Assembly: GCA_035571515.1 (NCBI GenBank)
Contig: DATNCQ010000099.1
Location: 1 to 64,000 of the forward strand
Direction: 5' to 3'
Source of the DNA: Gp6-AA40 sp035571515
Lineage (GTDB): Bacteria; Acidobacteriota; Vicinamibacteria; Vicinamibacterales; UBA2999
DNA: 64,000 bases
The notes under the pieces are model-generated. The model saw only the letters and a list, made by a program, of their open reading frames with translations. It was not told the origin of the DNA and did not search any database. Below are positions 8,180 through 18,297 of this stretch, in pieces (the stretch's first letter is position 1; each line of letters begins with the position of its first letter). A program made the position numbers and the translations under genes.

Positions 8180-11100
8180 ATGACCAGTTCGAGAGTCGTT
8201 GGTATCGGTCTGATCGTTCTTGCGTACACGCTGCTCATGCCGCGACCGGCGCTGGCGCAGCAGACGAGCGCGATTGCCGGCATCGTGCGCGACGCATCGG
8301 GTGGCATTCTCCCCGGCGTCACGGTTGAAGCCGCGAGTCCCGCGCTGATCGAGCGGGTGCGCACCGTGGTGACCGACGATCAAGGCCGCTACAACATCGT
8401 CGACCTCCGGCCCGGCACCTATGCAGTCACGTTCACGCTGACCGGTTTCGGCACGCTCAAGCGCGAAGGCATCCAGCTGACGTCAGGATTCACGGCGGCG
8501 GTCAATGCCGACCTGTCGGTGGGAGAGCTGCAGGAGACGGTGACGGTCAGCGGCGCCAGCCCGCTCGTCGATACGCAGAACGTGCGCAAGCAGACGCTGA
8601 TCACCAGTGACCTGCTCGACGCGCTGCCGACGAGCACGAAGAACTGGGCGACCATCGTCGAAGTCACGCCGGGATTCTCGGGCTCGTTCGCCGACGTCGC
8701 CGGGCAGCTGAATCAGAACATCGGCAATGCCTATCACGGTAAGACCGGGACGAAGCGGCAGTTCGACGGCATGTCCATCGATCACGCGAGCGGCAACGTC
8801 GGCTACCTCGTGAACTCGGCGATGGTGCAGGAAATCTCGCTGCAGAGCAGCGGCATCTCCGCGGAAAGCAACGCCGACGGCTCGGTGGTCAACATGATCC
8901 CGAAAGAGGGGAGCAACGGCTATGCGGGAACGCTGTCGGGCCTGTACACGAGCGACCGGTTCGAGTCCTCGAACCTGAACGACGACCTGCGGTCGCGGGG
9001 CCTCACCACGATCAGCAAAATCCTGAAGATTTACGACACGGGCGTGACGCTCGGCGGACCGATCAGGAAGGACAAGCTGTGGTTCTTCGCGTCGTTCCGC
9101 GAGTGGGGCAACCAGCACCTGATGGCCGGCAATTTCTGGAACAAGACGCAGGGGACGCCGTTCTACACGCCTGATCTCTCGCACCCGGCAGACCGCGCGC
9201 AATGGTACGAATCGAAGGCCGCCCGCATCACGTGGCAGGCGGCGCAGAAGCACAAGTTCAACTTCTTCGCCGACGTCGCGGACGACTGCCTCTGCCGCGC
9301 CATCGGCGCGCTCGGCAGCGCGCCGGAAGCCGGCATCGCGTTCCATTTCCGCCCCGCCGGCCTGTATCAGGCCGACTGGAGCGCGCCGCTCACCCCGAAG
9401 CTGCTCTTCGAGGCGGGCGGCTCGCTGACGATCACGCACTGGCCGACGTTCCTCAATCCCGGCGTCCAGCCGTCGCACATCTCGATTCTCGAGCTATCGA
9501 ACAACTTCCGCTACAACGCGGCCGCGACCTACGCATCGAAGCGCGCAACCGATCGCGGCGCGCAGCGGTTCTCGATCTCGTACGTCACCGGTTCCCACGC
9601 CTACAAGTTCGGCACGCAGATCGAAGAGGCCGTGTCCGACGTCGTCACCTACGTGCAGGGAGACGTGAACTATTCGTTCCGCAACGGTGTCCCCACGTCG
9701 ATCACCCAGTACGCGACACCGTATCGCGCCATCGATCGCACGAGGGCCGACATGGGCGTGTACTTCCAGGATCAGTGGGCGATGCGGCGGCTCACGCTCA
9801 ATTACGGCGCGCGGTTCGACTACTTCAACGGCCACGTCGATGCGAACCACCTCGCGGCGCCCGCGTCCGGCTGGGTCCCCGCACGCGACTTCGGCGCGGT
9901 GTCCGGCGTGCCGGCGTGGAAGGACTTCAACCCGCGCTTCGGCGCCTCGTACGATCTGTTCGGCAACGGCAGGACGGCGCTGAAGGCGTCGATCGGCCGC
10001 TACGTGGCCAAGACGGGCACCGCGGTCGCCGGCGCCAACAACCCGGTGACGACATCGGTCAACAGCATCACGCGCACGTGGGGCGACGCGAACGGCAATT
10101 ACGTCCCGGACTGCGACCTGAGGAACCGCGCGGCCAACGGTGAATGCGGGCCGATGTCGGATGCGAACTTCGGCGGGCTCAGCCCGACGACGCACTGGGC
10201 GGACGACGTGCTGCGCGGCTGGGGCGTCCGCAACTCGAACTGGGACTTCGGATCGGAAATCCAGCACGAGCTGCGCGACGGCGTCTCGGTGAGCGCGGGC
10301 TATTACCGCAACTGGTACGGCAACTTCACCGCGACCGACAACCTGCTCCGGGCACCGGGCGATTTCAACTCCTACTGCGTGACGGCGCCGCTCAATACGA
10401 ACCTGCCCGGCGGAGGCGGCTACCAGGTCTGCGGCATGTCCGACGTGTCGGTCGCGAAGTTCACGCAGGCCGACAACCTGGTGACGCAGTCCGCCAATTA
10501 CGGCAAGCAGCAGCAGGTCAACAACTTCTTCAACGTCGGCATCAATACCCGGCTGCGATCGGGCGCCTCGTTCGGCGGCGGCATCGACACCGGACGCACC
10601 ATGACCGACAACTGCTTCGTCGTCGATGCGCCTGGCATCGCGGCAGGGTCGGTGACGGCGCCGCAGACGGCGACGACGGTGAGCGGCATCTCCAACGCGG
10701 CGCCGACGACGCCGCAGACGGCGACGACCATCGACGGCCGCAAGCTCTGTCACGTCGTCACGCCGTTCCGGGGGCAGACGCAGTTGAAGCTGAACGGCGC
10801 CATTCCACTGCCGTACGCGTTCGTCGTCAGCGGCATCTGGCAGGACATCTCGGGGCCGAACATCGTCGCCGCCTACGCGGCCAGCAACGCCGAGATTTCG
10901 CGCTCGCTCGGGCGCGACCTCGGCGCGTGCGGCGGCCGGACGCCGTGCACTGCGACGGCGACGGTGCCGCTCGTGATGCCGGGCACGATGTACGACCATC
11001 GCATCCGGCGGCTGGACGTTCGCGTCACCAAGCAGGTGCGGCTGACGCCGCGGCTGCGGATGCAGGGCAACCTGGACGTCTACAACGTGTTCAACGGCGG

Positions 11101-11203
11101 CAGCGCGGTGCAGATCAACAACGCGTTCGGGCCGCAGTGGCGGCAGCCGACCGAGGTGCAGGACCCGCGCATCCTGCAGTTCAGCGCGCAGCTGAATTTC
11201 TGA
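8180..11203 (+). CDS. TonB-dependent receptor, Oar-like, with carboxypeptidase-regulatory domain
   Basis: A 1007-aa outer-membrane receptor. The signal peptide ends RPALAQQ. A carboxypeptidase-regulatory beta-sandwich (IAGIVRDASGGILPGVTVEA to about residue 95) follows, then a plug-like region (TVSGASPLVDTQNVRKQTL) and a long beta-barrel ending in aromatic F (QFSAQLNF). There is no obvious TonB box. It probably imports an oligomeric or glycosidic ligand, but the substrate cannot be read. A CLC pair in the first barrel third is shared in position with the receptors at 34641 and 37724. A 17-bp unit (ccgcagacggcgacgac) is duplicated at 10661 and 10711, giving PQTATT twice. Confidence 0.9.
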   Translation: MTSSRVVGIGLIVLAYTLLMPRPALAQQTSAIAGIVRDASGGILPGVTVEAASPALIERVRTVVTDDQGRYNIVDLRPGTYAVTFTLTGFGTLKREGIQLTSGFTAAVNADLSVGELQETVTVSGASPLVDTQNVRKQTLITSDLLDALPTSTKNWATIVEVTPGFSGSFADVAGQLNQNIGNAYHGKTGTKRQFDGMSIDHASGNVGYLVNSAMVQEISLQSSGISAESNADGSVVNMIPKEGSNGYAGTLSGLYTSDRFESSNLNDDLRSRGLTTISKILKIYDTGVTLGGPIRKDKLWFFASFREWGNQHLMAGNFWNKTQGTPFYTPDLSHPADRAQWYESKAARITWQAAQKHKFNFFADVADDCLCRAIGALGSAPEAGIAFHFRPAGLYQADWSAPLTPKLLFEAGGSLTITHWPTFLNPGVQPSHISILELSNNFRYNAAATYASKRATDRGAQRFSISYVTGSHAYKFGTQIEEAVSDVVTYVQGDVNYSFRNGVPTSITQYATPYRAIDRTRADMGVYFQDQWAMRRLTLNYGARFDYFNGHVDANHLAAPASGWVPARDFGAVSGVPAWKDFNPRFGASYDLFGNGRTALKASIGRYVAKTGTAVAGANNPVTTSVNSITRTWGDANGNYVPDCDLRNRAANGECGPMSDANFGGLSPTTHWADDVLRGWGVRNSNWDFGSEIQHELRDGVSVSAGYYRNWYGNFTATDNLLRAPGDFNSYCVTAPLNTNLPGGGGYQVCGMSDVSVAKFTQADNLVTQSANYGKQQQVNNFFNVGINTRLRSGASFGGGIDTGRTMTDNCFVVDAPGIAAGSVTAPQTATTVSGISNAAPTTPQTATTIDGRKLCHVVTPFRGQTQLKLNGAIPLPYAFVVSGIWQDISGPNIVAAYAASNAEISRSLGRDLGACGGRTPCTATATVPLVMPGTMYDHRIRRLDVRVTKQVRLTPRLRMQGNLDVYNVFNGGSAVQINNAFGPQWRQPTEVQDPRILQFSAQLNF

Positions 11204-11215
11204 CGCTCACGACAT

Positions 11216-11245
11216 GCCGGGGCTGGCTGTCACGTCGGCCCCGGC
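11216..11245. terminator. Hairpin between convergent receptor genes
   Basis: GCCGGGGC (11216-11223) pairs perfectly with GCCCCGGC (11238-11245) across a 14-nt loop, placed between two convergent stops. No T tract follows, so it may be a Rho-assisted terminator or simple mRNA 3' protection. Confidence 0.5.
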
Positions 11246-11251
11246 GTATCT

Positions 11252-14200
11252 TCAGAACCCGTACTTCACGCCGAACTGCATGATTCGGGGCGTACCCTCC
11301 ATTGATGTAATCCGTCCGAACGCGCCCGAGCTGAAGTTCGTGTGCGTCCGGTCGCCGCCCTGCGCCAGCGTGGGCGGTCCCCAGTTGAACGTGTTGAGCA
11401 GGTTGAATGTCTCCGCGCGGAGCTCCAGCTTGCGCGTGGCGCCGAAGCCGATCAGCCGCGAGACCGCCAGGTCGATCGACCAGTAACCCGGGGCGCGCAG
11501 GCTGTTACGCTGGAAGTTCCCCAGCGTGCCGAGCGCGGGCAGCGCGAACGCAGCCGGGTTCAGCCAGTCATTCGGAGTCTGCTTGCTGCCGTAAGGATTG
11601 TCGAGCACCTGGTTGACACGCTGATTCTGAATGCCGCTGAGCGAGCGGTCCTGTCCGGCGATGACGTTGACCGGCCGCCCCGATCGCGCGGTGAGGATGC
11701 CGGACACGCGCCAGTCAGAGAGCACGGCGTTCGCCAACCCGCCGGCGCGCTGCGGCGCTTGCGCACCGGCGAGGAAGACGCCGATGTGCCGTCGGTCCTG
11801 ATCGCAGTAGCCGCGATCGAATTCCGGGTGCGCCGGATCCGTGTAGCCGTTGGCAATCTGCGGGAACCCGCCGGTCTGGAACGACGGATCGCCGAAGCAG
11901 CGCGACACCGTGTAGTTGCCGCTCATGCTCAGTCCGGCCGCCGCGCGACGCTGGAACGACAGCTTCAGGCCGCGGTAGTTCTGAATCCCGATATCCGAGT
12001 GCAGGTCGAGGTTTCCGATGAGCGCCGCCGCAGCCGGATTTTCACCGGACAGTGTGAACACCCGTCGGGCATTGAGATTCGCCGGGTTGCTGCAGGTCGG
12101 ATAGGAGACGCCCTGCAGCGTGCACGGACCGAGGCCGAGGAACACGCCCGGATTGACCGCCACCTGATTCCAGAGGCGATCGGTGTGGCTGCCGAGATAC
12201 GTCGCGGCGACCTGCCACACAGCCCCGAGCTGCCGTTCGACCGTGACGTTCCACTGCTGGATGCGCGGCGAGTTGATGTCAGGGTCGATGGCGCCGTAGG
12301 CTCCGAACGGCAAATAGCGCGTATCGCGATTGGTCGCGATCGGATGCGGATCGCCGCCGAGATGCGCGTACGGGCGGTCGAAGCCGCCGGGCGGATCCTG
12401 GATGATCGAGCGGTTGCCGAACGGCGGCGAGTTGGCGTTGATGAGCATATATTCCGCGTTCGGGAAGTCGTAGGTCAGCCCGTAGGAGGCGCGCACCGCC
12501 GTGCGGCCGTCGCCCGAGACATCCCAGCCAAGCCCGACGCGCGGCGAAAAGTTCAGCCACTGCGTGTGGACGCCTCGCCGGCCCGACGTGGCGAATCCCT
12601 CGTCGCCCGGGTAGACCAGGCCCGCCGGCGCGTTGACGAACACCTTGCTTCTCACGTTGTTCTGGAAGTTCTCCGGGATGAAGTTGTACACGGCGCCATT
12701 CAGGACGCTCTGGCCGAAGTACGGCTCCCAACGCAGACCACCGTTGATGGTGACGTGACGGCCCACCCGCCACGTGTCCTGACCGTAATAGCCCATGTAC
12801 CACTGGTCCATCGGCAGGATGGCGGGTCCGCCGTGTTCGAGCCTCCCGACCCTGCCGAGGAGCAGGTCGCTCAATCCGCGCCCGGTCGCGTCGCCGGTGA
12901 ACTGCCAGACGCCGCCGGAGCGCGCGTGCGATTGAAAGTAGTAGCGCCAGTAGGCCACGTTGCCGCCGAAGGAGAGCTGGTGATCGCCGCGCACGATCGT
13001 CAGGTCGTCGCTGACCTGCGACGCGTTGGTCACGAAACGGCTCGGACCGGGGTTTTCGGCGAAGAACCCTCCCTGGACTTCGATCCACATGACGTCGGGT
13101 TGATAGGCGTAGGCGTCGATGCCGAGGTCATGCGGCTCGAACGTGGCCGGCGCCAGGCGGCTGACGGCGGATCGATTGAACGCGAACCTGAGCGAGTGGA
13201 CAGTGTTGGGCCCGAAGACACGCGTGTCGCCGACGGCCAGCGACTGCGCCAGCGCGTCGGACCCGAGCAGCCCGGCTTTGCTCGCCGAGTCGTAGAGCGA
13301 CAGGATCGTGTCTCCCTCGCGCATGGGAATCGGCGCGGTGAAGGTTGTCGCCATGTAGCGTCCGAAGATCGTGTCGTCCTTCGTCCGCTGGTAGTCGATC
13401 CGGCCGATGGACTGTATCTGGTTGCTGTCGTTCCGCAACGTGTACGTCATCTGGCCGCACGGATCGGTCGTGGTCGGCAGATACTTCAGGAGGTTGAGTG
13501 CCGCCGGACTGAATCGCGCGGGATCGATTCGGTTGTCCGCGAATCCACCGCGCAGCGTGATCTGCTGCCCGCCGTTGCATGCGGGCGAGGCGAACGCCGT
13601 GAAGTCGCCCGCCAGCATGGCCGGTGTCGGCACCCACGCAATGTTTGCCGCCGGCTGCTGCCGAACCGTCGTGCCCTGGTAGGCCCCGAAGAAGAAGAGC
13701 CTGTTCTGCACGACCGGACCGCCGAACGTACCGCCGAACTGATTGCGCTGCAACCCGTCGTCGACGTGCTTGCCGTCCGGTCCAATTTGCGCGAATGGAT
13801 CGGTCGAGTTGAAGCGGTGATCGCGGAGGAACTCGAACGCGTTGCCGCTGAAGCGATTGCTGCCCGACTTCGTCACGGCGCTCACCGCCGCGCCCGAGTG
13901 CATACCGTTCTGGGCGTTGAGCCCGCTCGTCGCGACGCTGAACTCCTGCAGCGCGTCAGGGAACGGGAACGGCAGATTGAGGTTGTCCTGCGGGTTGTTG
14001 TGCATGGCGCCGTCGAGGAGGTACGCCACGCCGTACGGTAGGCCGCCAGCCACCGAGATCCCCAAGCCGCCCGGCACCGCCCGGTTGGGCGCCGTCCCCG
14101 TCTGCACGGCCGCGCCCGAGACGACGACGAGCTCCGCCGCGTTTCGTCCATTGAGCGGCAGCGCGAGGATCTCCTCGTTGCGGACGACCTCGCGGATGCC

Positions 14201-14596
14201 GGCGCTCTGGACGTCGATGAGCGGCGCGGCGCCCTCGACGGTGACGGACTCCTCGAGCTGACCCACCGACAGCCTGGCGTTGAGGACGGGTGAGCTCCCC
14301 ACCTGCAGCACGATGCCGGTCTGCACGTAGGCGCGGAATCCCGACAGCGAGACTTCGAACCGGTACGGACCGAGCGGCAGGTTCGACAGGACGTAGGCGC
14401 CGTTCGCATCGGTGACGTCGCTGCGCACGAAGCCCGTGGAGGTCTGGGTGGCGGTAATGGTCGCACCAGGCAGCACCGCATCGCTTTCGTCGGTGATACG
14501 GCCACTGAGCTGGGCAGTCGACTGCGCCCATGCAGCGGTAGTGGTGAGCAGAATGCTCAGGAGGCCGGCCGCACAACGCTGGAGGAAACGTCGCAT
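11252..14596 (-). CDS. TonB-dependent receptor, Oar-like, long subtype
   Basis: A 1114-aa outer-membrane receptor. The start at 14596 follows GAGGAGG by 5 nt; the longer frame upstream has no such site. The signal peptide ends TTTAAWAQS. The carboxypeptidase-regulatory domain (LSGRITDESDAVLPGATITA) is followed by a plug with LPLNGRNAAELVVVSG, typical of acidobacterial Oar proteins, and a barrel ending MQFGVKYGF. It is closer to the receptor at 45731 than to the three ~1000-aa ones. It is monocistronic with its own promoter; ligand unknown. Confidence 0.9.
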   Translation of the reverse strand: MRRFLQRCAAGLLSILLTTTAAWAQSTAQLSGRITDESDAVLPGATITATQTSTGFVRSDVTDANGAYVLSNLPLGPYRFEVSLSGFRAYVQTGIVLQVGSSPVLNARLSVGQLEESVTVEGAAPLIDVQSAGIREVVRNEEILALPLNGRNAAELVVVSGAAVQTGTAPNRAVPGGLGISVAGGLPYGVAYLLDGAMHNNPQDNLNLPFPFPDALQEFSVATSGLNAQNGMHSGAAVSAVTKSGSNRFSGNAFEFLRDHRFNSTDPFAQIGPDGKHVDDGLQRNQFGGTFGGPVVQNRLFFFGAYQGTTVRQQPAANIAWVPTPAMLAGDFTAFASPACNGGQQITLRGGFADNRIDPARFSPAALNLLKYLPTTTDPCGQMTYTLRNDSNQIQSIGRIDYQRTKDDTIFGRYMATTFTAPIPMREGDTILSLYDSASKAGLLGSDALAQSLAVGDTRVFGPNTVHSLRFAFNRSAVSRLAPATFEPHDLGIDAYAYQPDVMWIEVQGGFFAENPGPSRFVTNASQVSDDLTIVRGDHQLSFGGNVAYWRYYFQSHARSGGVWQFTGDATGRGLSDLLLGRVGRLEHGGPAILPMDQWYMGYYGQDTWRVGRHVTINGGLRWEPYFGQSVLNGAVYNFIPENFQNNVRSKVFVNAPAGLVYPGDEGFATSGRRGVHTQWLNFSPRVGLGWDVSGDGRTAVRASYGLTYDFPNAEYMLINANSPPFGNRSIIQDPPGGFDRPYAHLGGDPHPIATNRDTRYLPFGAYGAIDPDINSPRIQQWNVTVERQLGAVWQVAATYLGSHTDRLWNQVAVNPGVFLGLGPCTLQGVSYPTCSNPANLNARRVFTLSGENPAAAALIGNLDLHSDIGIQNYRGLKLSFQRRAAAGLSMSGNYTVSRCFGDPSFQTGGFPQIANGYTDPAHPEFDRGYCDQDRRHIGVFLAGAQAPQRAGGLANAVLSDWRVSGILTARSGRPVNVIAGQDRSLSGIQNQRVNQVLDNPYGSKQTPNDWLNPAAFALPALGTLGNFQRNSLRAPGYWSIDLAVSRLIGFGATRKLELRAETFNLLNTFNWGPPTLAQGGDRTHTNFSSGAFGRITSMEGTPRIMQFGVKYGF

Positions 14597-14666
14597 CACA
14601 TCCTCCTCTTCGGATGACAGCAGGTGACTAGGAGTAGTGCAACGGAAACACGGCGTGGTGGCGGGG

Positions 14667-14694
14667 AGTATATGCCCGGCGCGGCCCCGGTCAA
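14667..14694 (-). promoter_or_regulatory. Sigma-70-type promoter for the receptor gene
   Basis: On the minus strand TTGACC (14694-14689) is separated by 16 bp from TATACT (14672-14667), about 70 bp upstream of the receptor ATG at 14596. This is the best consensus promoter I see in the window. Confidence 0.65.
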
Positions 14695-14728
14695 TACCGG
14701 AAATCACTACGAGAAAAACGAATGACGG

Positions 14729-15325
14729 CTAATTCCCGGCGTCGGCGAGCGCCTGTTCGTAGTCGTCCCGCGTATTGACGTTGCGCAGGGTGCGCAACCC
14801 GGGATCGGCGGTCAACTGCGCCGGGGCCACCCGGCGCGTGTTGACCGCCTCGAAGAGAAACGCCGGCCGCAGCCGATCCTGCGCGAGCAGATCCTCGACG
14901 TGCGGCAGCGTCGCGCGCCGGTAGACCGCTGACAGCGGGTGCGCGAACCCTTCGTTCTCGATGACGGCGACGTCATAGCCGTCCGCCAGGTCGAGCATCT
15001 GCCGCACGAAGCCGGGCACGAGCAGCGGCACGTCGCAACTGGTGACGTACGCCGCCTCGACGTCCGCGGGCAGCGCCTTCAGCCCCGCGCGCAGCCCCTC
15101 GAGCGGGCCGCGCGCCTCGCGCTCGTCGCGCGTGACGATGACGTTCGGCGGCAGGTCCGGCAGCTGCTGATCGGCGGCAGCGACGACGACGATCGGCGAG
15201 ACGACAGTTTCGAGCAGCCTGACGACACGCTGCAGCATGGTCTCGGGACCGAACGGCAGCATCGCCTTCGAGGTGCCCATCCGCGTCGACTTCCCGCCGC
15301 AGAGAACAATCGCCCCGGCATTCAT
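14729..15325 (-). CDS. mobA: Molybdenum cofactor guanylyltransferase
   Basis: A 198-aa cytoplasmic enzyme that attaches GMP to molybdopterin to make the MGD cofactor of formate dehydrogenase-type enzymes. The nucleotide-binding signature AIVLCGGKSTRMGTSKAMLPFG is at the N-terminus, and the central VTSCDVPLLVPGFVRQ matches the 'GDxP' loop (here CDVP). Length is normal for the family. An earlier ATG at 15349 lies inside a repeat element, so 15325 is preferred. It is in the same orientation as fdhA/fdhB and likely serves them. Confidence 0.93.
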   Translation of the reverse strand: MNAGAIVLCGGKSTRMGTSKAMLPFGPETMLQRVVRLLETVVSPIVVVAAADQQLPDLPPNVIVTRDEREARGPLEGLRAGLKALPADVEAAYVTSCDVPLLVPGFVRQMLDLADGYDVAVIENEGFAHPLSAVYRRATLPHVEDLLAQDRLRPAFLFEAVNTRRVAPAQLTADPGLRTLRNVNTRDDYEQALADAGN

Positions 15326-15337
15326 GGCTACAGGTAG

Positions 15338-15462
15338 TTCAAAATGCAAAATTCAAAATGCAAACCGTGCTCGCTTCGAAACCACTGGGTGAAAGGCGCC
15401 GCGACATTCACTCCGCCGGTTATACGCACATACGGTTTGCAATTTGCATTTTGAATTTTGCC
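15338..15462. repeat. Inverted-repeat element with TTCAAAATGCAAA arms, copy 1
   Basis: The left arm carries repeated TTCAAAATGCAAA words and the right arm (from 15433) their complement (TTTGCAATTTGCATTTTGAA). The roughly 70-bp GC-rich core contains CCGTGCT, GGGTGAA and TTCAC. It is homologous in arms and core to the element at 20389-20515, and separates mobA from fdhA. Confidence 0.85.
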
Positions 15463-18297
15463 TTACTGGCTCGCGTCTGGCTCCCGCGCGAGCACTGTCT
15501 TCCCCGCGAGTAGCGTCCCGCCGCCAAAGCTCAGACGCTCGGGCACGGGGCCGCCTGGCGTCGCCTTCACCGCGCAGTACTTGAATTCCGGGATCTTGCC
15601 GAACGGATCGAGCACCGGGTTGGTGAGCCTGTTCGCCGCCGCCTCGTAGTAGCAGAACGGGACGAACACCGCCCCGCGCGGCATCCCGTCGTCCGCGCGC
15701 GCGTAGAGCGAGATGCTGCCGCGCCGGGAGGCGATCGTCAGGATGTCGCCAGGCGTGACGCCCAGGAGCTCGAGGTCGAGCGGGTGCACCGACGCGACCG
15801 GTTCCGGCTCGATGGAGTCGAGCGCGGCGGCACGACGGGTCATCGCACCGGTATGCCAGTGCTCGAGCTGACGGCCGGTGATGAGCACCAGCGGATAGTC
15901 CGCGTCGGGACGCTCGGCGGCCGGAATGAGATCGGCCGGCACGAACGTGCCGCGGCCGCTCGGGGTGGGGAAGCGATCGACGAACACGACCGGCTCGCCG
16001 GGGTCGCCTTCCTTCGCACACGGATACGTCACGGAGGATTCGCGTTCGAGGCGCTCCCACGTGATGCCGGCGATGGAGTCCATGCAGGTGCGCATCTCGG
16101 CGAAGACCTCGCGCGGGTGCGTGTACCTCCAATCGAGTCCCAGGCGCCGCGCCAATTCATTCAGCAGCCAGAAGTCCTCCTTGGCATCGCCGGGCGGCTC
16201 GATCGCCTTCCGTCCGAGCTGCACCATGCGATCCGTGTTGGTGACGGTGCCGACCTTCTCGGGCCACGCGGTTGCGGCCAGCACGACATCGGCGAGGTAG
16301 GCGGTCTCGGTGAGGAAGATGTCCTGCACGACGAGATGATCGAGTGCGGCGAGCGCCTCGCGCGCGTGATCGACGTCCGGGTCGGACATCGCCGGGTTCT
16401 CGCCCATGATGTACATCCCGCGGATATCGTGTTTCTTTGCCGCGTTCATGATCTCGACGACCGTCAACCCGGGATCCGGATCGAGCGTGGTCTTCCACAG
16501 CGTCTCGAAGCGCTGCCGCGCCTGCGGCGCGTTCACGCGCTGATAGTCGGGGTAGAACATCGGGATCAGCCCCGAGTCGGACGCTCCCTGCACGTTGTTC
16601 TGGCCGCGCAGCGGGTGCAGGCCGGTTCCCGGCCTGCCGATCTGGCCGGTCGAGAGCGCGAGCGCGATGAGGCAGCGCGCGTTGTCCGTGCCGTGCACGT
16701 GCTGGGAAATGCCCATGCCCCAGAAGATCATCGAGCCCTTTGACGAGGCGTAGAGTCGTGCGACGCGGCGGATGGTCTCGGCATCGATGCCGCAGATCGG
16801 CGCCATCGCTTCCGGCGAGAACCTGCGCACGTTCTCGACGAGCGCCTCGTAACCCGACGTGCGATCGCGCACGAACGCGCTGTCCACGAGGCCTTCCTCG
16901 ACGATGACGTGGAGGAGCGAGTTGAGGAGCGCAACGTCGGTGTCGGGGTTGAACTGCAGGTAATAGGTGGCGTGCCGCGACAGGTCGCTGCGGCGCGGGT
17001 CGGCCACGATCAGCGTCGCGCCGCGCTTCACGGCGTTCTTCATCCAGGTCGCCGCCACTGGATGGTTCATGGTCGGGTTCGCGCCGATGACGAACAGCAG
17101 GTCGGCGTTGGCGACGTCGCGCACCTGGTTCGACACGGCGCCGGAGTTGATCCCTTCCATCAGCGCCGCGACGCTCGACGCGTGGCACAGACGCGTGCAG
17201 TGATCGACGTTGTTGGAGCCGAAGCCGGTGCGCACCAGCTTCTGAAAGAGGTACGCCTCCTCGTTGGTCCCCTTCGCCGAGCCGAAACCGGCAAGCGCCC
17301 GCTTGCCATACGTATCGCGCGCATCCCGCAGGCCGCGGGCCGCGACATCGAGCGCTTCCTCCCACGTCGCCTCGCGGAAGACGTCGCTCCACCTCTCGGG
17401 ATCGACGGTGAAGTCCTTGTGCTTCGGGATGCCGGGCTTGCGGATCAGCGGCCTGGTGAGGCGATGCCGGTGCTGGACGTAGTCGAACCCGTAGCGGCCC
17501 TTCACGCACAGGCGGCTCGAGTTGGCGGGACCGTCGTTCCCCTGCACGAACAGGATGCGGTTGTCCCTGACGTGATACGTGAGCTGACAGCCGACGCCGC
17601 AGTACGGGCACACCGAGTCCACCGTCTTTTGTGCCTGCACCGTCGCGACACCGCGCGCCGGCGTCAGCGCGCCGGTCGGACACGCCTGGACGCACTCACC
17701 GCAGGCCACGCATGTGGAGTTGCCCATCGGGTCGTCGAGGTCGAACACGATCTTCGAGTGCCCTCCGCGGAACGCATAGCCGATGACGTCGTTGACCTGC
17801 TCCTCGCGGCACGCGCGCACGCACCGCGTGCACTGGATGCAGGCGTCGAGATGGACGTCGATGGCGGGATGCGAAACGTCCTCCGCCGGCTGCCTTCGCG
17901 CGCGAAACCGCGGCTTGCCGACCGCCATCTTCTTCGCCCAGAGATCGAGCTCCGAATTCAGCGTGTAGACGGTCTCGGGAACGTCCGACAGCAGCAGCTC
18001 GATCGACATCTTCTGGCTGGTGACGGCACGCGCGCTGTTGGTCGTCACCTCCATCCCCGCTTTCGGGTAGCGGCAGCACGACGGCGCCAGCACGCGCTCG
18101 CCCTTGATCTCGACCATGCACGTGCGGCAGTTGCCGTCCGCGCGCATGCCCTCCATGTAGCAGAGGCGTGGGATCTCGATGCCGTGCTCGCTCGCGACCT
18201 GCAGGATCGTCTGGTCGTCCCGGGTGACGAGCGTCTTCCCGTTGAGCGTGAAGGTCACCAGCGCCGGCGCGAGCGGCGCGGTTGTCTGGTGCATCAT
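15463..18297 (-). CDS. fdhA: NAD-linked formate dehydrogenase, alpha (catalytic) subunit
   Basis: A 944-aa bis-MGD molybdo/tungsto-enzyme oxidising formate to CO2. N-terminal NuoG-like region: [2Fe-2S] cysteines C46, C57, C60, C74. Cluster sites C153/156/159/163 and C196/199/202/206 follow, then the Fe4S4 of the catalytic domain (C230, C233, C237, C264). The metal ligand is Cys371 in RLCHASS, so no selenocysteine is used. The C-terminal domain has the MGD-binding TGRQLEHWHTGAMTRR. Soluble; no Tat signal. ATGA overlap with the upstream beta gene shows an operon. It resembles FdsA of FdsABG complexes. Confidence 0.93.
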   Translation of the reverse strand: MMHQTTAPLAPALVTFTLNGKTLVTRDDQTILQVASEHGIEIPRLCYMEGMRADGNCRTCMVEIKGERVLAPSCCRYPKAGMEVTTNSARAVTSQKMSIELLLSDVPETVYTLNSELDLWAKKMAVGKPRFRARRQPAEDVSHPAIDVHLDACIQCTRCVRACREEQVNDVIGYAFRGGHSKIVFDLDDPMGNSTCVACGECVQACPTGALTPARGVATVQAQKTVDSVCPYCGVGCQLTYHVRDNRILFVQGNDGPANSSRLCVKGRYGFDYVQHRHRLTRPLIRKPGIPKHKDFTVDPERWSDVFREATWEEALDVAARGLRDARDTYGKRALAGFGSAKGTNEEAYLFQKLVRTGFGSNNVDHCTRLCHASSVAALMEGINSGAVSNQVRDVANADLLFVIGANPTMNHPVAATWMKNAVKRGATLIVADPRRSDLSRHATYYLQFNPDTDVALLNSLLHVIVEEGLVDSAFVRDRTSGYEALVENVRRFSPEAMAPICGIDAETIRRVARLYASSKGSMIFWGMGISQHVHGTDNARCLIALALSTGQIGRPGTGLHPLRGQNNVQGASDSGLIPMFYPDYQRVNAPQARQRFETLWKTTLDPDPGLTVVEIMNAAKKHDIRGMYIMGENPAMSDPDVDHAREALAALDHLVVQDIFLTETAYLADVVLAATAWPEKVGTVTNTDRMVQLGRKAIEPPGDAKEDFWLLNELARRLGLDWRYTHPREVFAEMRTCMDSIAGITWERLERESSVTYPCAKEGDPGEPVVFVDRFPTPSGRGTFVPADLIPAAERPDADYPLVLITGRQLEHWHTGAMTRRAAALDSIEPEPVASVHPLDLELLGVTPGDILTIASRRGSISLYARADDGMPRGAVFVPFCYYEAAANRLTNPVLDPFGKIPEFKYCAVKATPGGPVPERLSFGGGTLLAGKTVLAREPDASQ

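Noticed and set aside
10661..10727. Duplicated 17-bp unit inside a receptor gene as a possible insertion
   Set aside because: It is a short in-frame duplication in a loop of one receptor, with no sign of a mobile element.
11342..14041. 899-aa plus-strand frame
   Set aside because: It is antisense to the receptor gene at 11252-14596, has no signal or domain, and has the Arg/Val/Ala-heavy make-up of GC-rich shadow frames. The same applies to 34899-37031, 39107-40828 and 45683-48514.
15463..18297. Possible selenocysteine in formate dehydrogenase
   Set aside because: The metal-ligand position (residue 371) is an ordinary Cys codon and the frame has no internal TGA.
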